Shown piece by piece: positions 11,760 to 23,349 of a stretch of 64,000 nucleotides of DNA. Location: positions 39,523,724-39,587,723 of the forward strand of contig OX637287.1 in the NCBI GenBank assembly GCA_951799445.1, read 5' to 3'. Source of the DNA: Pseudisothecium myosuroides (Eukaryota; Streptophyta; Bryopsida; Hypnales; Lembophyllaceae). Positions within the stretch are counted from its first letter, which is position 1. Each line of letters starts with the position of its first letter. The notes under the pieces were generated by a model. That model was given only the letters and a program-made list of their open reading frames with translations. It ran no database searches and was not told where the DNA came from. Position numbers and translations under genes: made by a program.

Positions 11760-11960
11760 TACATTAAGCACTTGTCACAGTTCTGGGGATGGGGCTAGTT
11801 GGTTGTTACCACTTTCCTGCCTGCAGAGCTCACTAAGCAGCACCAAGTCATGTACATCTCACAGCCGCTCATACGAAGTCAATGGGAATCAAACCCGGAC
11901 CGCCTAAATGAGATGAATAGCCTCTTACAACCAATCGTTCAGCTCATGACTTGTTGTCCA
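11760..11960 (-). mobile_element. Possible tRNA-derived SINE
   Basis: On the minus strand, GGTTTGATTCCCA (complement of about 11882-11894) matches a pol III B box. About 45 bases upstream, 'gagctgaacgattggttg' resembles an A box. There is no acceptor stem or anticodon arm that would make a functional tRNA. The downstream unrelated tail ends in an A-rich stretch (gcaaaacaaaaa, near 11745-11756). This fits a tRNA-headed SINE, but no target duplication was identified. Confidence 0.5.
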
Positions 11961-13320
11961 GTAGGTAACACAATATGAATTTATATATCAAAACCACTGA
12001 AGAAATAGTGAATCGTAGTCTATATAAGGTGTTGTGACTGCCCTAAACTCCCATTTTTGCACCTTATATTCGTACACCCAACTACCCTCAACTGAAAATT
12101 CCTTCAACTCAATTTCAATTTTTCGGCGTACGAATGGAAAATATTATTTTGGGAGGGTCCAAAACTCCCATTTTAATAAATATGATGTTCCTCATAGTAC
12201 TCTCTGTGGGATTCGACAGGTCCCCCCATCAGTTGGTCGAAATGGTTGTGTGTGAGTTTTAGTGTTTGGAAGACCACCCAGCCAATGCCTACCTAAATCA
12301 GCAACAAGCAAGCAAGAAGCAAAATTAACAGCAAGCTAACTACCCCTAGCCAAAATCAAGAAGCAAATCAATTTTCATCATGGTGGTGATGTCTCACCAT
12401 GATGAAAGTTGATTTACTGGCCATGCTCACAAAATGAGGCTGCCAGACTAACTCAGTACGCCCTGGCAGACCCTTCCCTCCACCATTACTCCCCCACCCT
12501 TCCATCAGGGCCGTCCCTCCACTTGAAGGGCCCAGATGGAGGGAGCCCACGCTCAAACTTGAGGCTGGCTGGTTGCTTAGGGAGCGTCTGGCAAGGCTCC
12601 AGTCTCGGCGGGTTTCAGTAATCACTTGAGTTTTGATCTTTTGCTTGATCGTGTGCTTGTTCGGTGGACAAAACGCCATTTCGTTTCTGATGTTCGGTTT
12701 CTGATTTGGTGGGAATGACAAATGAGAATTGTAACCAAGTATGGTCTTGAAAGGTTTAGGGTTTTGTAATTTTGGTTGATTGAATGCTGATCGTATCTGA
12801 GATCGTATCGAATCTTCTTGCTTGGTGGAATCCTTCTGTTGTTTGGTGAATCCTCCCGTGTTTGGCGCTTGCAGATGTGCTTCTGCGATATCTGCAACAG
12901 GTGAAGTTTACATTCTTGTACCCTTTAGATCCCTGTGCTGAGTGGATGTTAGTGGTAGGGAAGTTCAGTTGCATTGAGAGAAACTCTCCTTTTATAGTGT
13001 GGAATTTTTTTCCCTGGTGATTTTGGACATGGTGGGACATTGCAAGGCACGAAGGATAATTATGGTGATTGAATGAGGGTTTTAGTGTGCTCTTTGTGGC
13101 TTTGAATATTGAGGAGATGCCGTTTTGCAGGAGTATAATGGGGATGATTACTGAGGAGGTTGAATTGTTAGCAAAGCATGTGTATTTTACAACATGGTAT
13201 GTGGGATCTTTGAACTCCCGCTTGTCTATAAGACTCATAGTCTATAGGATAGCTTTCAACTGAAAATGCGCTAAAATTTGAATTTTAGCGCATTTTCATA
13301 TGAAAGATATTCTATGAACG
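11961..13320. other. Non-coding stretch with a short perfect hairpin
   Basis: Several small overlapping frames occur but none has recognisable protein character. A hairpin lies at about 12371-12409, with TTTCATCATGGTG facing CACCATGATGAAA. At 12450-12610 a locally GC-richer, purine/pyrimidine-skewed stretch occurs. A second small hairpin (tgaaaatgcgctaaaatt / aattttagcgcattttca) is at 13261-13300. Confidence 0.45.
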
Positions 13321-13388
13321 ATGAGGAAAGAACCTACTACATTTGCAATCTTATTTTGCCCCAATAATTGGAGCATGAACCAAAAATG

Positions 13389-13745
13389 TACAAGAATTGG
13401 ACTTTGCAGCAAGAAAAGACATTGCTCAAAGGTGTGGAGAAGCATGTCAATGAAAATCATGAGATTTTTCACAACCAACACTAGACCAATCTCAAGGACA
13501 AGTACAAGTATATTCTCTGACGTATAGCGATTGCATGAAATCACTGTGTTTGCTACTATTCCTCATGTTGCTTGCCTCGGCGGCCAAACTGGCTCCATCT
13601 TTGGCGTATCCTTTGGAGATGGTTCACTTTCTTCCACTGAAGCTAGTGAGTTGTAAGCGCATGAAGACGTTAGTGTTTCAGTTAACAAGATGGCTAAAAA
13701 GGCCTTTGAGTGTTACTTTGAAAAGTTTAATATCTAGATCCTAAA
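13389..13745 (+). pseudogene. Myb/telobox-like DNA-binding fragment
   Basis: In the frame starting at 13389 the translation reads KNWTLQQEKTLLKGVEKHV, then ten residues on a TAG, then TNLKDKYKYI. Telobox Myb repeats of the TRF/SMH type have W-T-x-E-E..L..GV.KHG..W and end with V-D-L-K-D-K-W-R-N. The order and spacing fit, but the final W is Y and a stop interrupts the helix, so this is a relic exon. Nothing upstream or downstream restores a longer protein. The identification rests on about 40 residues. Confidence 0.5.
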
Positions 13746-14213
13746 GTCCATTCCATAATGTACCAATTAAGAGAGATTTACAAGGGTATAGAATTGAACT
13801 ACAACTTGGCAGACACATGTGATTTTTTCGGTGCAAGGAATTTTATTTTTAATTCTGGGCTGGTTGAATGGGTTGGGAGGGGTGTTTTTCCTGTTTGATC
13901 AGTCGCCTACCTTCGTCTTCTATTAAGCTATTTTTTTGCTGTTTGGCAGAAGTTCCATTTGAATTGAGAGATGCTGATTCTGGAATAAGAGGATTGTGGG
14001 GATTTGTTTCGAGGTGAGATGTTTTTCCTACCTAGGTTGAAGTGCGAAGCCCGCAACAGCGACTCCAAGCCGGGCAGAGGTGCAGGTGCGCATCTCGCCA
14101 GGCACGCTGCAGCCATGGCCGAAAATTTTGGTGATGCTCGATTGCTCGTCACGACTCACATGCTTCAGTCTGTTGCCCTTTTAAGGGAGGAGGTCCACTG
14201 AATGACAAAGAGG
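13746..14213. other. No confirmed gene; one locally GC-richer open patch
   Basis: An open frame at 14004-14201 (plus) has higher GC than its surroundings and an alanine- and arginine-rich translation, and could be an exon relic. I recognise no family, and there are no convincing splice sites on both sides. Confidence 0.3.
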
Positions 14214-14515
14214 CAAAAAGATGTTGATAATTCCATATTGGTTCCTAAAATGAGGATTCGCAAAACTTCCCTTTGTTTAAGATATGAGCAACACATACAG
14301 TTATGCGCAAATATAAATAAAAAACAAGCTCGCACAATTGGAATGCAAGCGAGCAAGTGATGTTCCGAAAGTACTCAAAATGGTTCCAAGTCCACATTCT
14401 TGCTCAAACAATATGCAAATGGCACTGCAAGTTGGCTCCCATTATATAGCAAGCATGCACGAACTTTCATACAACTTCTAGTGGACAAAAAAAACGTGTC
14501 AATTCCACAACCTGA
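14214..14515 (-). pseudogene. P450 locus 1: 3' and 5' flanks joined, gene body deleted
   Basis: 14214-14325 matches the sequence just downstream of the P450 pseudogene at 23100-23200 (aattccatattg, aaaatgaggatt, agcaacacatacagttatg). It is joined directly to 14326-14515, which matches the upstream flank of the P450 at 42798-43060 (gctcgcacaattggaatgc, gagcaagtgatgtt, ttggctcccattata). The intervening roughly 3 kb gene is absent. The junction falls at 'aaaaaacaagctcgc'. This is read as the scar of a P450 copy lost by internal deletion. Confidence 0.65.
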
Positions 14516-14525
14516 TCTTTTGAAA

Positions 14526-14774
14526 CAACGGTGCTAGTATGTGAGCCCAAGAATGCGAGCTTGTGAGCATTGAGCCTACAATATAGGTACTTATAATATA
14601 GATACCATACACTATAGAAGGTGTATGCATCATAAACACCTATAATATGGGTAATTGTAACATATATATCTTATAATCATAGACGATTTCTATAGTATAT
14701 ACACCTATAACATAGATGTGTGGTATTTTAGGCTCATGGGCTCACACTCCTATGCTCACATAATAGCAACCCTC
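14526..14774 (+). mobile_element. 249-bp Mutator-type MITE, copy 1
   Basis: The left end (GTGCTAGTATGTGAGC) and right end (complement TTGCTATTATGTGAGC) are inverted repeats. It is flanked by the 10-bp duplication TCTTTTGAAA (14516-14525 and 14775-14784). A second copy of identical length lies at 19409-19657 with its own 10-bp duplication. A 9-10-bp duplication points to the Mutator superfamily. There is no coding capacity. It sits within the upstream flank of P450 locus 1. Confidence 0.85.
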
Positions 14775-14784
14775 TCTTTTGAAA

Positions 14785-15169
14785 TTGGCTTTGAGAGTCA
14801 CACCTTGTTGTAGGATTATAACTCATAGAAAGTGGACAATATTGAATGTTAAGTTAGTGTTATACGGGCCCATTCATTTGAATTGATGAATGTGCATCTG
14901 TATTGCGGGCTATGAGGCAATGAGCAACAAAAGGTTGCACTGCCCTACATAGAATGTACCCTTATAGAAGTTGCTTGGAGTTTATAAATATTTTTGTATG
15001 AGTAGGGATGTAGTCTCACCAAGTGCACTCAATGGAGTATTTTTTAAGCATATAGGTGAACAAAAGGGATAAAGCATGTACACCGACAATCAACATTGCC
15101 CAAAATGAACAATTAAAAAAAAATTGGAAGAAAATCCTAGATATTGATTATAAGAGATGTACTTGAGTC
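14785..15169. other. P450-associated flank repeat
   Basis: Non-coding. 14930-15150 is related to 45900-46140 ('accaagtg.actcaat', 'aagcatgtacacc.ac..tcaacattg', 'tagatattgatta') and to sequence in intron 1 of the P450 copies, so it belongs to the duplicated P450 neighbourhood. Confidence 0.5.
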
Positions 15170-15173
15170 TTAA

Positions 15174-15944
15174 CCCTTTAATGGCCGTGGTTGATTTGGG
15201 GGGCGAGCGCAGTTTTTGAATACAAATTTGGAAAAGGGAAATTTCATCACTACTCCAAGGAAGTAATCCAAAATCAGACCGTAGGAATTGATGTTGTAGG
15301 CTTTATCTGTCAAAAAAACAAAAAAAGAACATGATCTGACAGTGCAATTTGTTGTGAGTGATCTTCAAAGTGCAATGCATCGAAGTAGCTTCAGCTGAAG
15401 TATTGTCCATAACATTTGAAACATGCCTCTACAATTCATGGGAATGCTAGGCAACGTTTCTATCGTTCTTAAGCATCAATTTCAAATAGAATCACATGAG
15501 TTGCTGAATATATATGCGACTTAGAAGGTATGACTCAGGTTGGCCTTCTTGTCTTTGGACAAGCATAGTTACCTTGTTACTGCACAGAATTCTCCGAAAC
15601 TGGATTTGTTTGGAGTACATGCTGAAGCTCTATTTGCGTTACTCTTCACTAGAAGAAAACTGTGTTGGAACCTAGGAAAACACTTGGGATTGGTTTCGTT
15701 GAGTTCCTAGTTTCCAACGCAAATTTTTGCGTTCCAACGCGTTTCTAGAATTCCAACGCAGAAACGTGTTGGAACGCAAAAATTTGCGTTGGAAACTAGG
15801 AATTCAACGAAACCAATCCCACGTGTTTTCCTAGGTTCCAATGCAGTTTTCTTCTAGTGTCTTTGAGTTTTTTCAAATACGAGGGCAATAAAAGACAAAG
15901 AATCCAAAATTCGACCAAAAAGTGGTCAACCGGTCACTTAAGGG
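15174..15944. mobile_element. TTAA-flanked element F (piggyBac-like target), 771 bp
   Basis: Flanked by TTAA at 15170-15173 and 15945-15948. The ends begin CCCTTTAATGGCCG and, on the complement, CCCTTAAGTGACCGG, about 25 bp of imperfect inverted repeat. It has no open frame. It contains the nested CACTA-type hairpin 15647-15859. It resembles the 29.8-47.5 kb TTAA elements in target and CCC start but is a different sequence family. Confidence 0.65.
15647..15859. mobile_element. 213-bp CACTA-type foldback MITE
   Basis: Starts CACTAGAAGAAAAC and ends GTTTTCTTCTAGTG. The two halves are complementary over about 100 bp per arm with few mismatches. Flanked by a 4-bp direct repeat TCTT (15643-15646 and 15860-15863); canonical CACTA elements make 3 bp. 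The terminus closely resembles the common plant CACTA end. It is inserted in TTAA element F. A transcript would form a long near-perfect hairpin. Confidence 0.85.
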
Positions 15945-15948
15945 TTAA

Positions 15949-18059
15949 CCCCTAACTGGCCAAAGGCCTTTATTGAACTTCTAGGAATTTGCTCTAAATT
16001 GAATATATAAAGATAACATTTTGTTAAGTTGTATCAATTTTTTTTTAATTGTAACCATACAAATTCAAACTAGACATGTTAGAGACCACATAGGAAAAGA
16101 AAACACAAACAATATCACATATGGATTGAAAGATTATAATGTTTGATCATCAAGGTGTTAAAACTACGAAAGTGATTTGAAGTCTTCAAATCGTCTTTTC
16201 ACATGTCAAATCTGAAAATTTGGTCACCAAAAGAATACGAGGTTAAAGGGCCTAATATGCATAACTCCAATCAATTTATGGCTTCTCAAAATTTACTTTA
16301 CTATTTTTTTAAATGAATTTCTAATGTGATTTTTTCTCCAAGATCTAGTGTATTTGAGGCTCATTTCCAAGAGCCCTCAACACTACAAAAAGTCAAGATT
16401 GCAATGGATCCCCTTGCACAAAATCTTGAATAGAAAAATCATAATCAATTATTTTCAAAATCGGATTTTTGATGCTAAAACTAGACTTCAAAAAGGATTT
16501 AAGAAATATATATAAACCACTAAATAATAGTAACTTGGTTAGGTTTTATTTAACTTCAAAGTATTGTCAACACTCAAATTGGGTGCCTTGGACATTTAGG
16601 GGTTACAAAAGAAAAAATCCCATCATAATTGTTTGGGCTTTGGATTGTGTTTATAACTCGAAAAGTTGAAACAATGAAAGATTGCATGCATGTATGAATA
16701 TGAAAGTCTTTACAATCATAAGTTCAGAACTTGGCACTTCAAGAAAGTTCTAGCTTTTTAAAGCAAGTATTTTTTGAACATTCATCAAAATGAATCCTTG
16801 ATGAATTTTCAATGTGTTGATTGTAGATATATCTAACATTTTTTCTATGATCTTATGTTCTCAGAAAGTGTATAGTGTAAGTTATAGTTGGGTCTAATAA
16901 CCTTACAAATTTTGTTTCTAGATAGATTCAATATGAACATCATGAAGTTCTAGCAAACTCAAAAATAGATAGATTTCCAAACTACAAATTGAGTTGGAAT
17001 TATAGGATATATTGAATTTGATCATCATAAAAAAAATATACATGTGAACTTCTAAATCATACGGAGTACAACAATTTGGATCCTTTCTATACACTATCTA
17101 CCATCTAGTGTTGCTACCCTTTGATGAAATTAATTAAAGCTTGCATACTATTGGGCATATTAGAAATGAGCATTTGTAATTGCTTTAAAGATAATTGATC
17201 CCATATTGCTTGGATTGTTTGTATCATTTCTTGCTTCTTCTAATGCCTGCTCTAGTGGCACAACAAATCTTTGACTATCTTCCAAAGGTTCTATGGTAAA
17301 TTAGGAGGCAAAAATTAACTTTTTCATACCATGAGCTTGCATTCTTTTCTATAGAAGTTGCCGTTCTATGATATTCTAGTATTCTTTATTACAATTTCAA
17401 CGCACTTTACAATTTGGAAATTTGTCCATTTTTAGAATGCTAGAGCTTCTTGAATTTCATAAGTTTTTTGCTAGCTGAATCTTCATGGGAAGAAATTTTT
17501 GTAAGATTATTAAACCCAAGTGTGCATAATTTTGGATAAAATCTAGATGTGTGTGTTTTATTAATGAATGAAGATAACATTTGAAAGGTGTATTTATTGT
17601 AGATGTTTACAATGAGAAGGTAGAGAAGCCAAGTTGGCTTGTAGAAAAAATCAATCATTTTTTTGTAGAAGAAATAGAATTATAATAGTTTGTCCGGATC
17701 CAAAGCATACAAAAAAAATAGTCAAAGAGAATTCCATATTTAAAAACTTCTAAAAACAAATATCTAGTACCATTGATTGCTTGATTGTGTAAAAGGGATT
17801 GTTAATAAATAAGATCAATTTCAAATTTAAATAAAATGTCCCTCTCTATAAAATAGGGCCAACACAAATTAATCTTAATATGCAAATGAGCTAGTGCAAA
17901 AGAAACTTCAACTATGCATTACTTGGGGCTACTATAAAAACACAAAATTATGGTATGCAAGAGTCATTATGGACCCTCCACTCAACATTTCACAGACTGA
18001 AATATAGAAAAAATGTAGATATGGACATATGTAATTGAACTAATAGTTCATAACAAACA
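15949..18059. other. AT-rich sequence with no gene identified
   Basis: Only short frames without coding character occur on either strand. No splice-consistent exon, RNA gene or bounded element could be identified. Scattered phrases resemble P450 intron sequence, but the similarity is too weak to delimit. Confidence 0.35.
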
Positions 18060-18480
18060 TGCACACCTTTCAACATTCAAAGAAATTTACTAGCAATATA
18101 TGTAGTTATGCATAAATATAAATAAATAAATAATTATTCTATAATGACCTCAAAAAGGAACACGATTATTGAATAATTAAGAAATTGTATTTATTGCATA
18201 TGTATACAAAGTGTAGTACTTGCAAACAAATTGAAGATGACAATCCTACACATAAATAACTATTTCAAAGGTACTAATTTAAGAAATGGATAAGCGAGTC
18301 TTTGGAATGGCAGTCAAAGGGCTTTTGACATATCTAAATCCATAGGTTGCAAACCATTAGGAAGAGACCAATCAAAAGATTGAATAAAAGTTGCAACCAT
18401 AATATGAATCAATGTTGAAGCTAGTATGATGCGTGGGCATTGTCATCTAGTTTGCATTCTTCTAAAGACGACATGGTTCT
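18060..18480 (-). pseudogene. P450 locus 2: 3' stub
   Basis: On the minus strand 18298-18440 matches the last part of the P450 coding region: the segment for the penultimate FDWSLPNGLQPMDLDMS block and the extreme C terminus, with the GEGxxHVLA stretch deleted between them. Upstream of about 18440 (in gene sense) the match stops, so the heme-binding segment is missing. 18060-18290 matches the 3' flanks of loci 3 and 4. A diverged piece of intron-1-like sequence at 21440-21850 may be the other end of the same lost copy. Confidence 0.65.
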
Positions 18481-19398
18481 ATATCAAATGTCCCAAAATC
18501 TTCCCACATTTTGCTTTGATCCACAGCCATCCTCAATTCATGGCCATACATGCACATTTATCCCAACCAATCACATTCACTTAGATCATTCTAATACCAA
18601 GGACTCTACCTCATGCAAGATGGGAGCCTAAGCCATTTAAAAACCATTTTTTTTATGAAATGTGTTTAGTGATCAAATCACTTGTTCTATTTTTTAGTCA
18701 TGCAAAAGATTAAATAAGTAAACACCTAAGGCCTAAATACCTATGTGCATTCCCGCGTACACCCTTTCTGTCCTCTACATGAGGTAGAGTCCTTGGTATT
18801 TTGTCCTCTGTCAAGTATCTTCCCCTTTTTCCATATTGTTTTCTTTTTTCCAAAACTTATGGATCCTTCAATGTGACTAGCCCCGTGGGATAGATGCATG
18901 AAGAAAACTTTATATCTTCCCCCAAAAAACTACAACAATTCTAAAACAATTTTAAAAGAAACAAAACACAATAATATAAATCCCCGCCAAGAAATGTCCT
19001 CTTTAGTTTGTGGAAGGATTATTTCCTCTAATCTCCTCCTGGAACATGAAATCCACGTAATCAGTGATCATAGATTTTTCATTCAAGAATCACATATTTC
19101 ATCCATTTTTTGACGGGATTTATGTTGGAAAATCCCCTCATTGTCGGGGATTATAAAAAAAATAGGCATTCCTTATTGGGCTTTGCCCTCCTCATTAGCC
19201 TTTTTTTTCAAAATTACCTCCGTCTTGATGATTGTTCTATACATAAGAGTAGACTCAAACCAAAATCATACTAAGCTTGTCCAAGCCTCCTTCTCCAAGT
19301 CTGTTGCTCTTGATTCGATTGCCTTGGTGCAGAAATTCCTTGAGAATTTGGTGTGTTTTCTCTGCCCTTCACTAGCTAACTTGACTTGGGCTATTGTC
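18481..19398. other. No gene identified
   Basis: Contains small open frames only. On the minus strand, 19266-19400 reads as a lysine- and alanine-rich peptide without stops (through AQVKLASEGQRKHTKFSRNF), which may be a relic exon, but no family is recognised. Confidence 0.3.
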
Positions 19399-19408
19399 AT
19401 GCTGGGGG

Positions 19409-19657
19409 CAACAGTGCTAGTATGTGAGCCCAAGAATGTGATCTTGTGAGCATTGAAATTACAATATATGTACCTATAATATAGATACCACACACTATAG
19501 AAGGTTTATGTATCATAAACACCTATAATATGGATATTTGTAACATATATATCCTAAAATTATAGACGGTTTCTATAGTATATACACCTACAACATAGGT
19601 GTGTAGTCTTCTAGGCTCATAGGCTTACATTCCTATGCTCACATAATAGCCACCCTC
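19409..19657 (+). mobile_element. 249-bp Mutator-type MITE, copy 2
   Basis: Same length and family as 14526-14774, with about 85-90% identity by eye. It is flanked by the exact duplication ATGCTGGGGG (19399-19408 and 19658-19667). Two independent insertions of identical length with different duplications define the boundaries. Confidence 0.85.
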
Positions 19658-19667
19658 ATGCTGGGGG

Positions 19668-21439
19668 TGCAACTAATTCTCCTCAGGGGTGTCCCGGAAC
19701 TAGCTTGTTGCGCCTTGATTCCCAATTGGTTCTATCCTCAGGTTGGATTTTGCCTCCCAAATTGTTCTTCTAGTGTTCAAGGAATTGTACACCATGAACT
19801 CCATCGTGTTGTCTTCCTCTTGCCTCCTTGCTCCTTTCTATGTTGGATCTTGGGCTTGCTATTCCCTTCTTTCCATTGATTTGCCACTTCTTCGAGCTGC
19901 TTCTTCTCGTCCTTTGCCAAATTCTCTTCAGCATGGCTTGCACACACACGTGCACACACACAATCGGCTTCAAAACCTAATTTTGCATATATCAAACTCC
20001 TTAAAGGACTAATTTTCATGACTAATTTCATCCTACATTAATTTACTATTAATTTGTTATTTTACGGTAAATGCATCAAATTAGTGCAAATTGTGCTAAC
20101 TTGGTGCAAATTGCACTAATTTAGTGTAAAACCTCCTAAATTATTGTAAAATCCCTATTTTAGTGTTTCTATCCCTATTTTAGTGATTCCATCACTACTT
20201 TCATATTCTAGGATTAGGTTTAGTTTTACTAACTTCATTTCCATCTTCTAGTCTTTTGTTTTGAAATCACTATTGTATTTTTTGTATTTCTTATTTTTTT
20301 GGTCTATCATTTAATTCTAATCCAATTTCCTACATGCAATGTTTTGGTTTCAATTTGGTTTTGTATTTTTGTATTTGTTATCTTTTTGGTTTTCTATTGA
20401 ATTCTAATTTCTTTTTCCTACTTAGTAGTATTTTGATTTTGATTTTATCACCATTTTGCCATTTGCCTAATCTGGTTACTTTACTAAATCTTGCTTAAAG
20501 TCTTTTTAGTTTGATTCCCCTATTTTTTCTCTACAATTTTTTTTTTTTTTCTAATTGCATATTTTGGATTTTTGCTCTAACCTTCTGAAGTTTCTATCTC
20601 TATCTAGTGGAGAATTTTCTAATTGATGGTTGTACATAGTTTAATTTGGAAAACTTATTATTTTGAACTTGCAAATTCATGCTCATTGTTTATATTTTTG
20701 TCTTTTTTTAAAAGTGCACTAGTATGGTGGTTCATAGTGAAAGAAAAATTGAGCAATGAAAATTTGATTTTAAAGTCATACTATGTTGTAAAAATATAAT
20801 TAGTTGAATGCAAATTCATCCCTAGTGTATTTGGGAGAATAGTAGATATTTATATCACTCCCATACACCATGAGACCTCAATTTTATAAAAATATTCTAA
20901 AAGGGCCACATGTCAAATTTGCATTAGTAATCAAAATTTTCCTAATTGATTTCGTTTTTAGAATCTCTCATATCTTGACTTTCTTATATTTCAAGTTTAG
21001 AAAATTTTCAAATTTTTCTAATTGAATATATAGAATCTTCATTTTGACAAACAATATGGGATTACAAATTTGCACTTGTATCCACACTTGTAATTATAAT
21101 TGTATCTGTGTTCACATAAACCATAATTATATTTGCATTTATATATATGATAAACTTATACTTGTACATAAATAAATGTATTTTTTGAATGGAAAATATT
21201 ATTTTTTTGCAAGGAGGATTGGTGTTTTTATTGAACAGGGTTGGCTTGTGATTTTGAAAAGATTGTGGAATGTGATCAAATTTGTATGTCGATGTTATCT
21301 TGTCCATCCAAGTTAAAAGGAGAACCTACAATTAAAGATAAGTTGATTCAAATTTCTAAATCATAACTATCAACTTACTAAGAGAACTTTAAGCAAGTTA
21401 ACCAATTTATACTCTATTCAAAAAAATATGTAATTCAAA
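19668..21439. other. No gene identified; T-rich low-complexity tract
   Basis: 19770-20031 is open on the minus strand with a charged, coiled-coil-like translation (EENLAKDEKKQLEEVANQ) and may be a decayed exon; no family is recognised. 20040-21060 is dominated by T-rich, simple sequence such as repeated 'ttagtgcaaattg' and 'tccctattttagtg'. Confidence 0.3.
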
Positions 21440-21850
21440 TAAAACTACAAGAAATAATCAAAGCATATCAATGGATAACCACATAATTATAGAGAACTTG
21501 AGTTTTGGGCTAGTTTGGCTCAAATTTCTTCTTGGACATAGAATCTATCATTGCCAATATGAAGTGTTTTATAAGGTATATACCCATAATCAACATTACA
21601 AAATGCAACACCTGCATTTGGACCAAAAAACATTAAAAAAGAATTTAAAAAAGCCTATATATTGTTTAAACAAAAGTACATGATCAAAATATGAGAATCT
21701 ATGAGGGCCTACTTTTGTTTTTGGGCACACCAATTGATTGTATTTTTAAAATTCATAACTTATTCACACTATGTACATATAATGCATACTAAAATGCATT
21801 GGAATCCTCTTCTAGTTGCCAATAAGATTCAATTAAAACAATTTATGTAA
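21440..21850 (-). repeat. Diverged P450 intron-1-like segment
   Basis: Matches intron 1 of the P450 loci at 25255-25530 and 41165-41640 in order: 'ataatcaacatta', 'tgcatttggaccaaaa', 'gagaatctatgagggcctacttttg', 'aaattcataacttattcaca', 'aatgcatactaaaatgcattgga'. It indicates another partial copy of the P450 unit, probably paired with the stub at 18.3 kb. Confidence 0.6.
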
Positions 21851-22929
21851 CTATATTCAATCATAAGTAGAGGGTGATTGCAAGAAAAACTTATCCTACT
21901 TTCTGTCCCCTTGCCCTCAAATAGGTGTTTTTTTGCTCATAATTTTGCATCATTTATTACTTTGGCATAAAATTTGGACTGAAGGTAGAAGCAATAGTTT
22001 CAAGTATTAAATAATTTTTTCAATTTTTTTCAAATTAGTATATTGCTTTTAACCTGCCCCAATTGGGTGTCTACCTTGGCCATCTTGGGGGATTTTAGTC
22101 CTATTTTTTTACCCAAAAATGCAAATTTGAAGCCATAAATTGGATATGTTGGAGGTCTATTAATATTACAAGGGCTAATAGTGAGTTTTTATGAAAATAG
22201 CAACATGTCGGCTAAACACATGGGGTCAAAGTGACCTTCCTTTGCGCAAAGGCTACAAAGAGGGAAAACAATTTCTTCATGAATTATTTGGTGCAATGCA
22301 AGCACAATCTTTTCTAACAAAATGGATTTTTTTTATGGATTTTTTTTTAATTGTTTTTAAATTACTAAAAATGAAAAACTCCACAGACCTCTTTTTCTAC
22401 TATTTTCTACTCCCAATGACTTCTGTAGTGCTCCGTAGTAGTTTGTAGTACTGCATAATACAACATAGTACTGAATCGATGGTTTAGATTTGCAGGCGCC
22501 TTGAAACAACGATTTAGATCTGTTGGGGTGTTGCTAACTCATAATACTGGTAGTACAACATAGTAGTGCCAGTCTTATGGCAAGAAACTACACTTTTGAC
22601 GGAAAAACGTAAATTGTTTCTTACAACTGCCCTAAAGATGATTATAGATGCACATATACTATTATATGTTGTGCTATTGTAATACTAATTTGGGAGCACT
22701 AAATTGTGTCCCTATCATGCATAGCAATCATTCTTGTAGTTACATTTAGACTTGTTATAATGACCTTCTCTAAGCTTGTCATACAAATTAATATTGGAGA
22801 GGTGTCATGTTAAGGAATTAATATATTGACAAGGTGTCATAATCTGCAAATTTGATCATATTCCACTATGTTCTCACAAATATTAACCAATCCTATTCAA
22901 TAAAAACACTAGCCGCCCTTGCTAAATAA
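21851..22929. other. No gene identified
   Basis: AT-rich, with several short tracts such as repeated 'tagtactg/tagtagt' phrases near 22430-22570. No coding sequence or bounded element recognised. Confidence 0.3.
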
Positions 22930-23349
22930 ATAAAAGCACTACTTCAAAAAGCTTATATATAAGTATAAATTTAAAGACAATATATATACAAATATGAATA
23001 CAAGTATAAATATGGTATAGATGGCTACAAATACGAATACAAATGTGAATATGAATATAAATATGAGTACAAATACAAATTCAAATATAAGTGCAGATTT
23101 GTAATTCCATATTGCTTGCCAAAATGAGGATTCCCAAAACTTCCCGATGTTGAAGATATAAGCAACACATACAGTTATGATCAAATATAAATCAAAATTA
23201 GTTTCCTTCTATAATGGCCTTACAAAGAACATGAGTATTATATAATTAAGACATGGTGTTTATTGCATATCTATACAAAGTATGATACTTACAACAAATT
23301 AGAAATGATCATAATCCTATATATAAATAACTATTTCAAAGGTGTTATT

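Noticed and set aside
11876..11900. tRNA gene on the minus strand suggested by GGTTTGATTCCCA
   Set aside because: Only the T-arm/B box is convincing. No acceptor stem or anticodon arm of the right geometry can be formed, so a SINE head is more likely.
19770..20031. Charged coiled-coil-like frame on the minus strand as a gene
   Set aside because: Too short, overlapped by other frames, no splice-consistent neighbours and no recognised family. Mentioned only as a possible relic.
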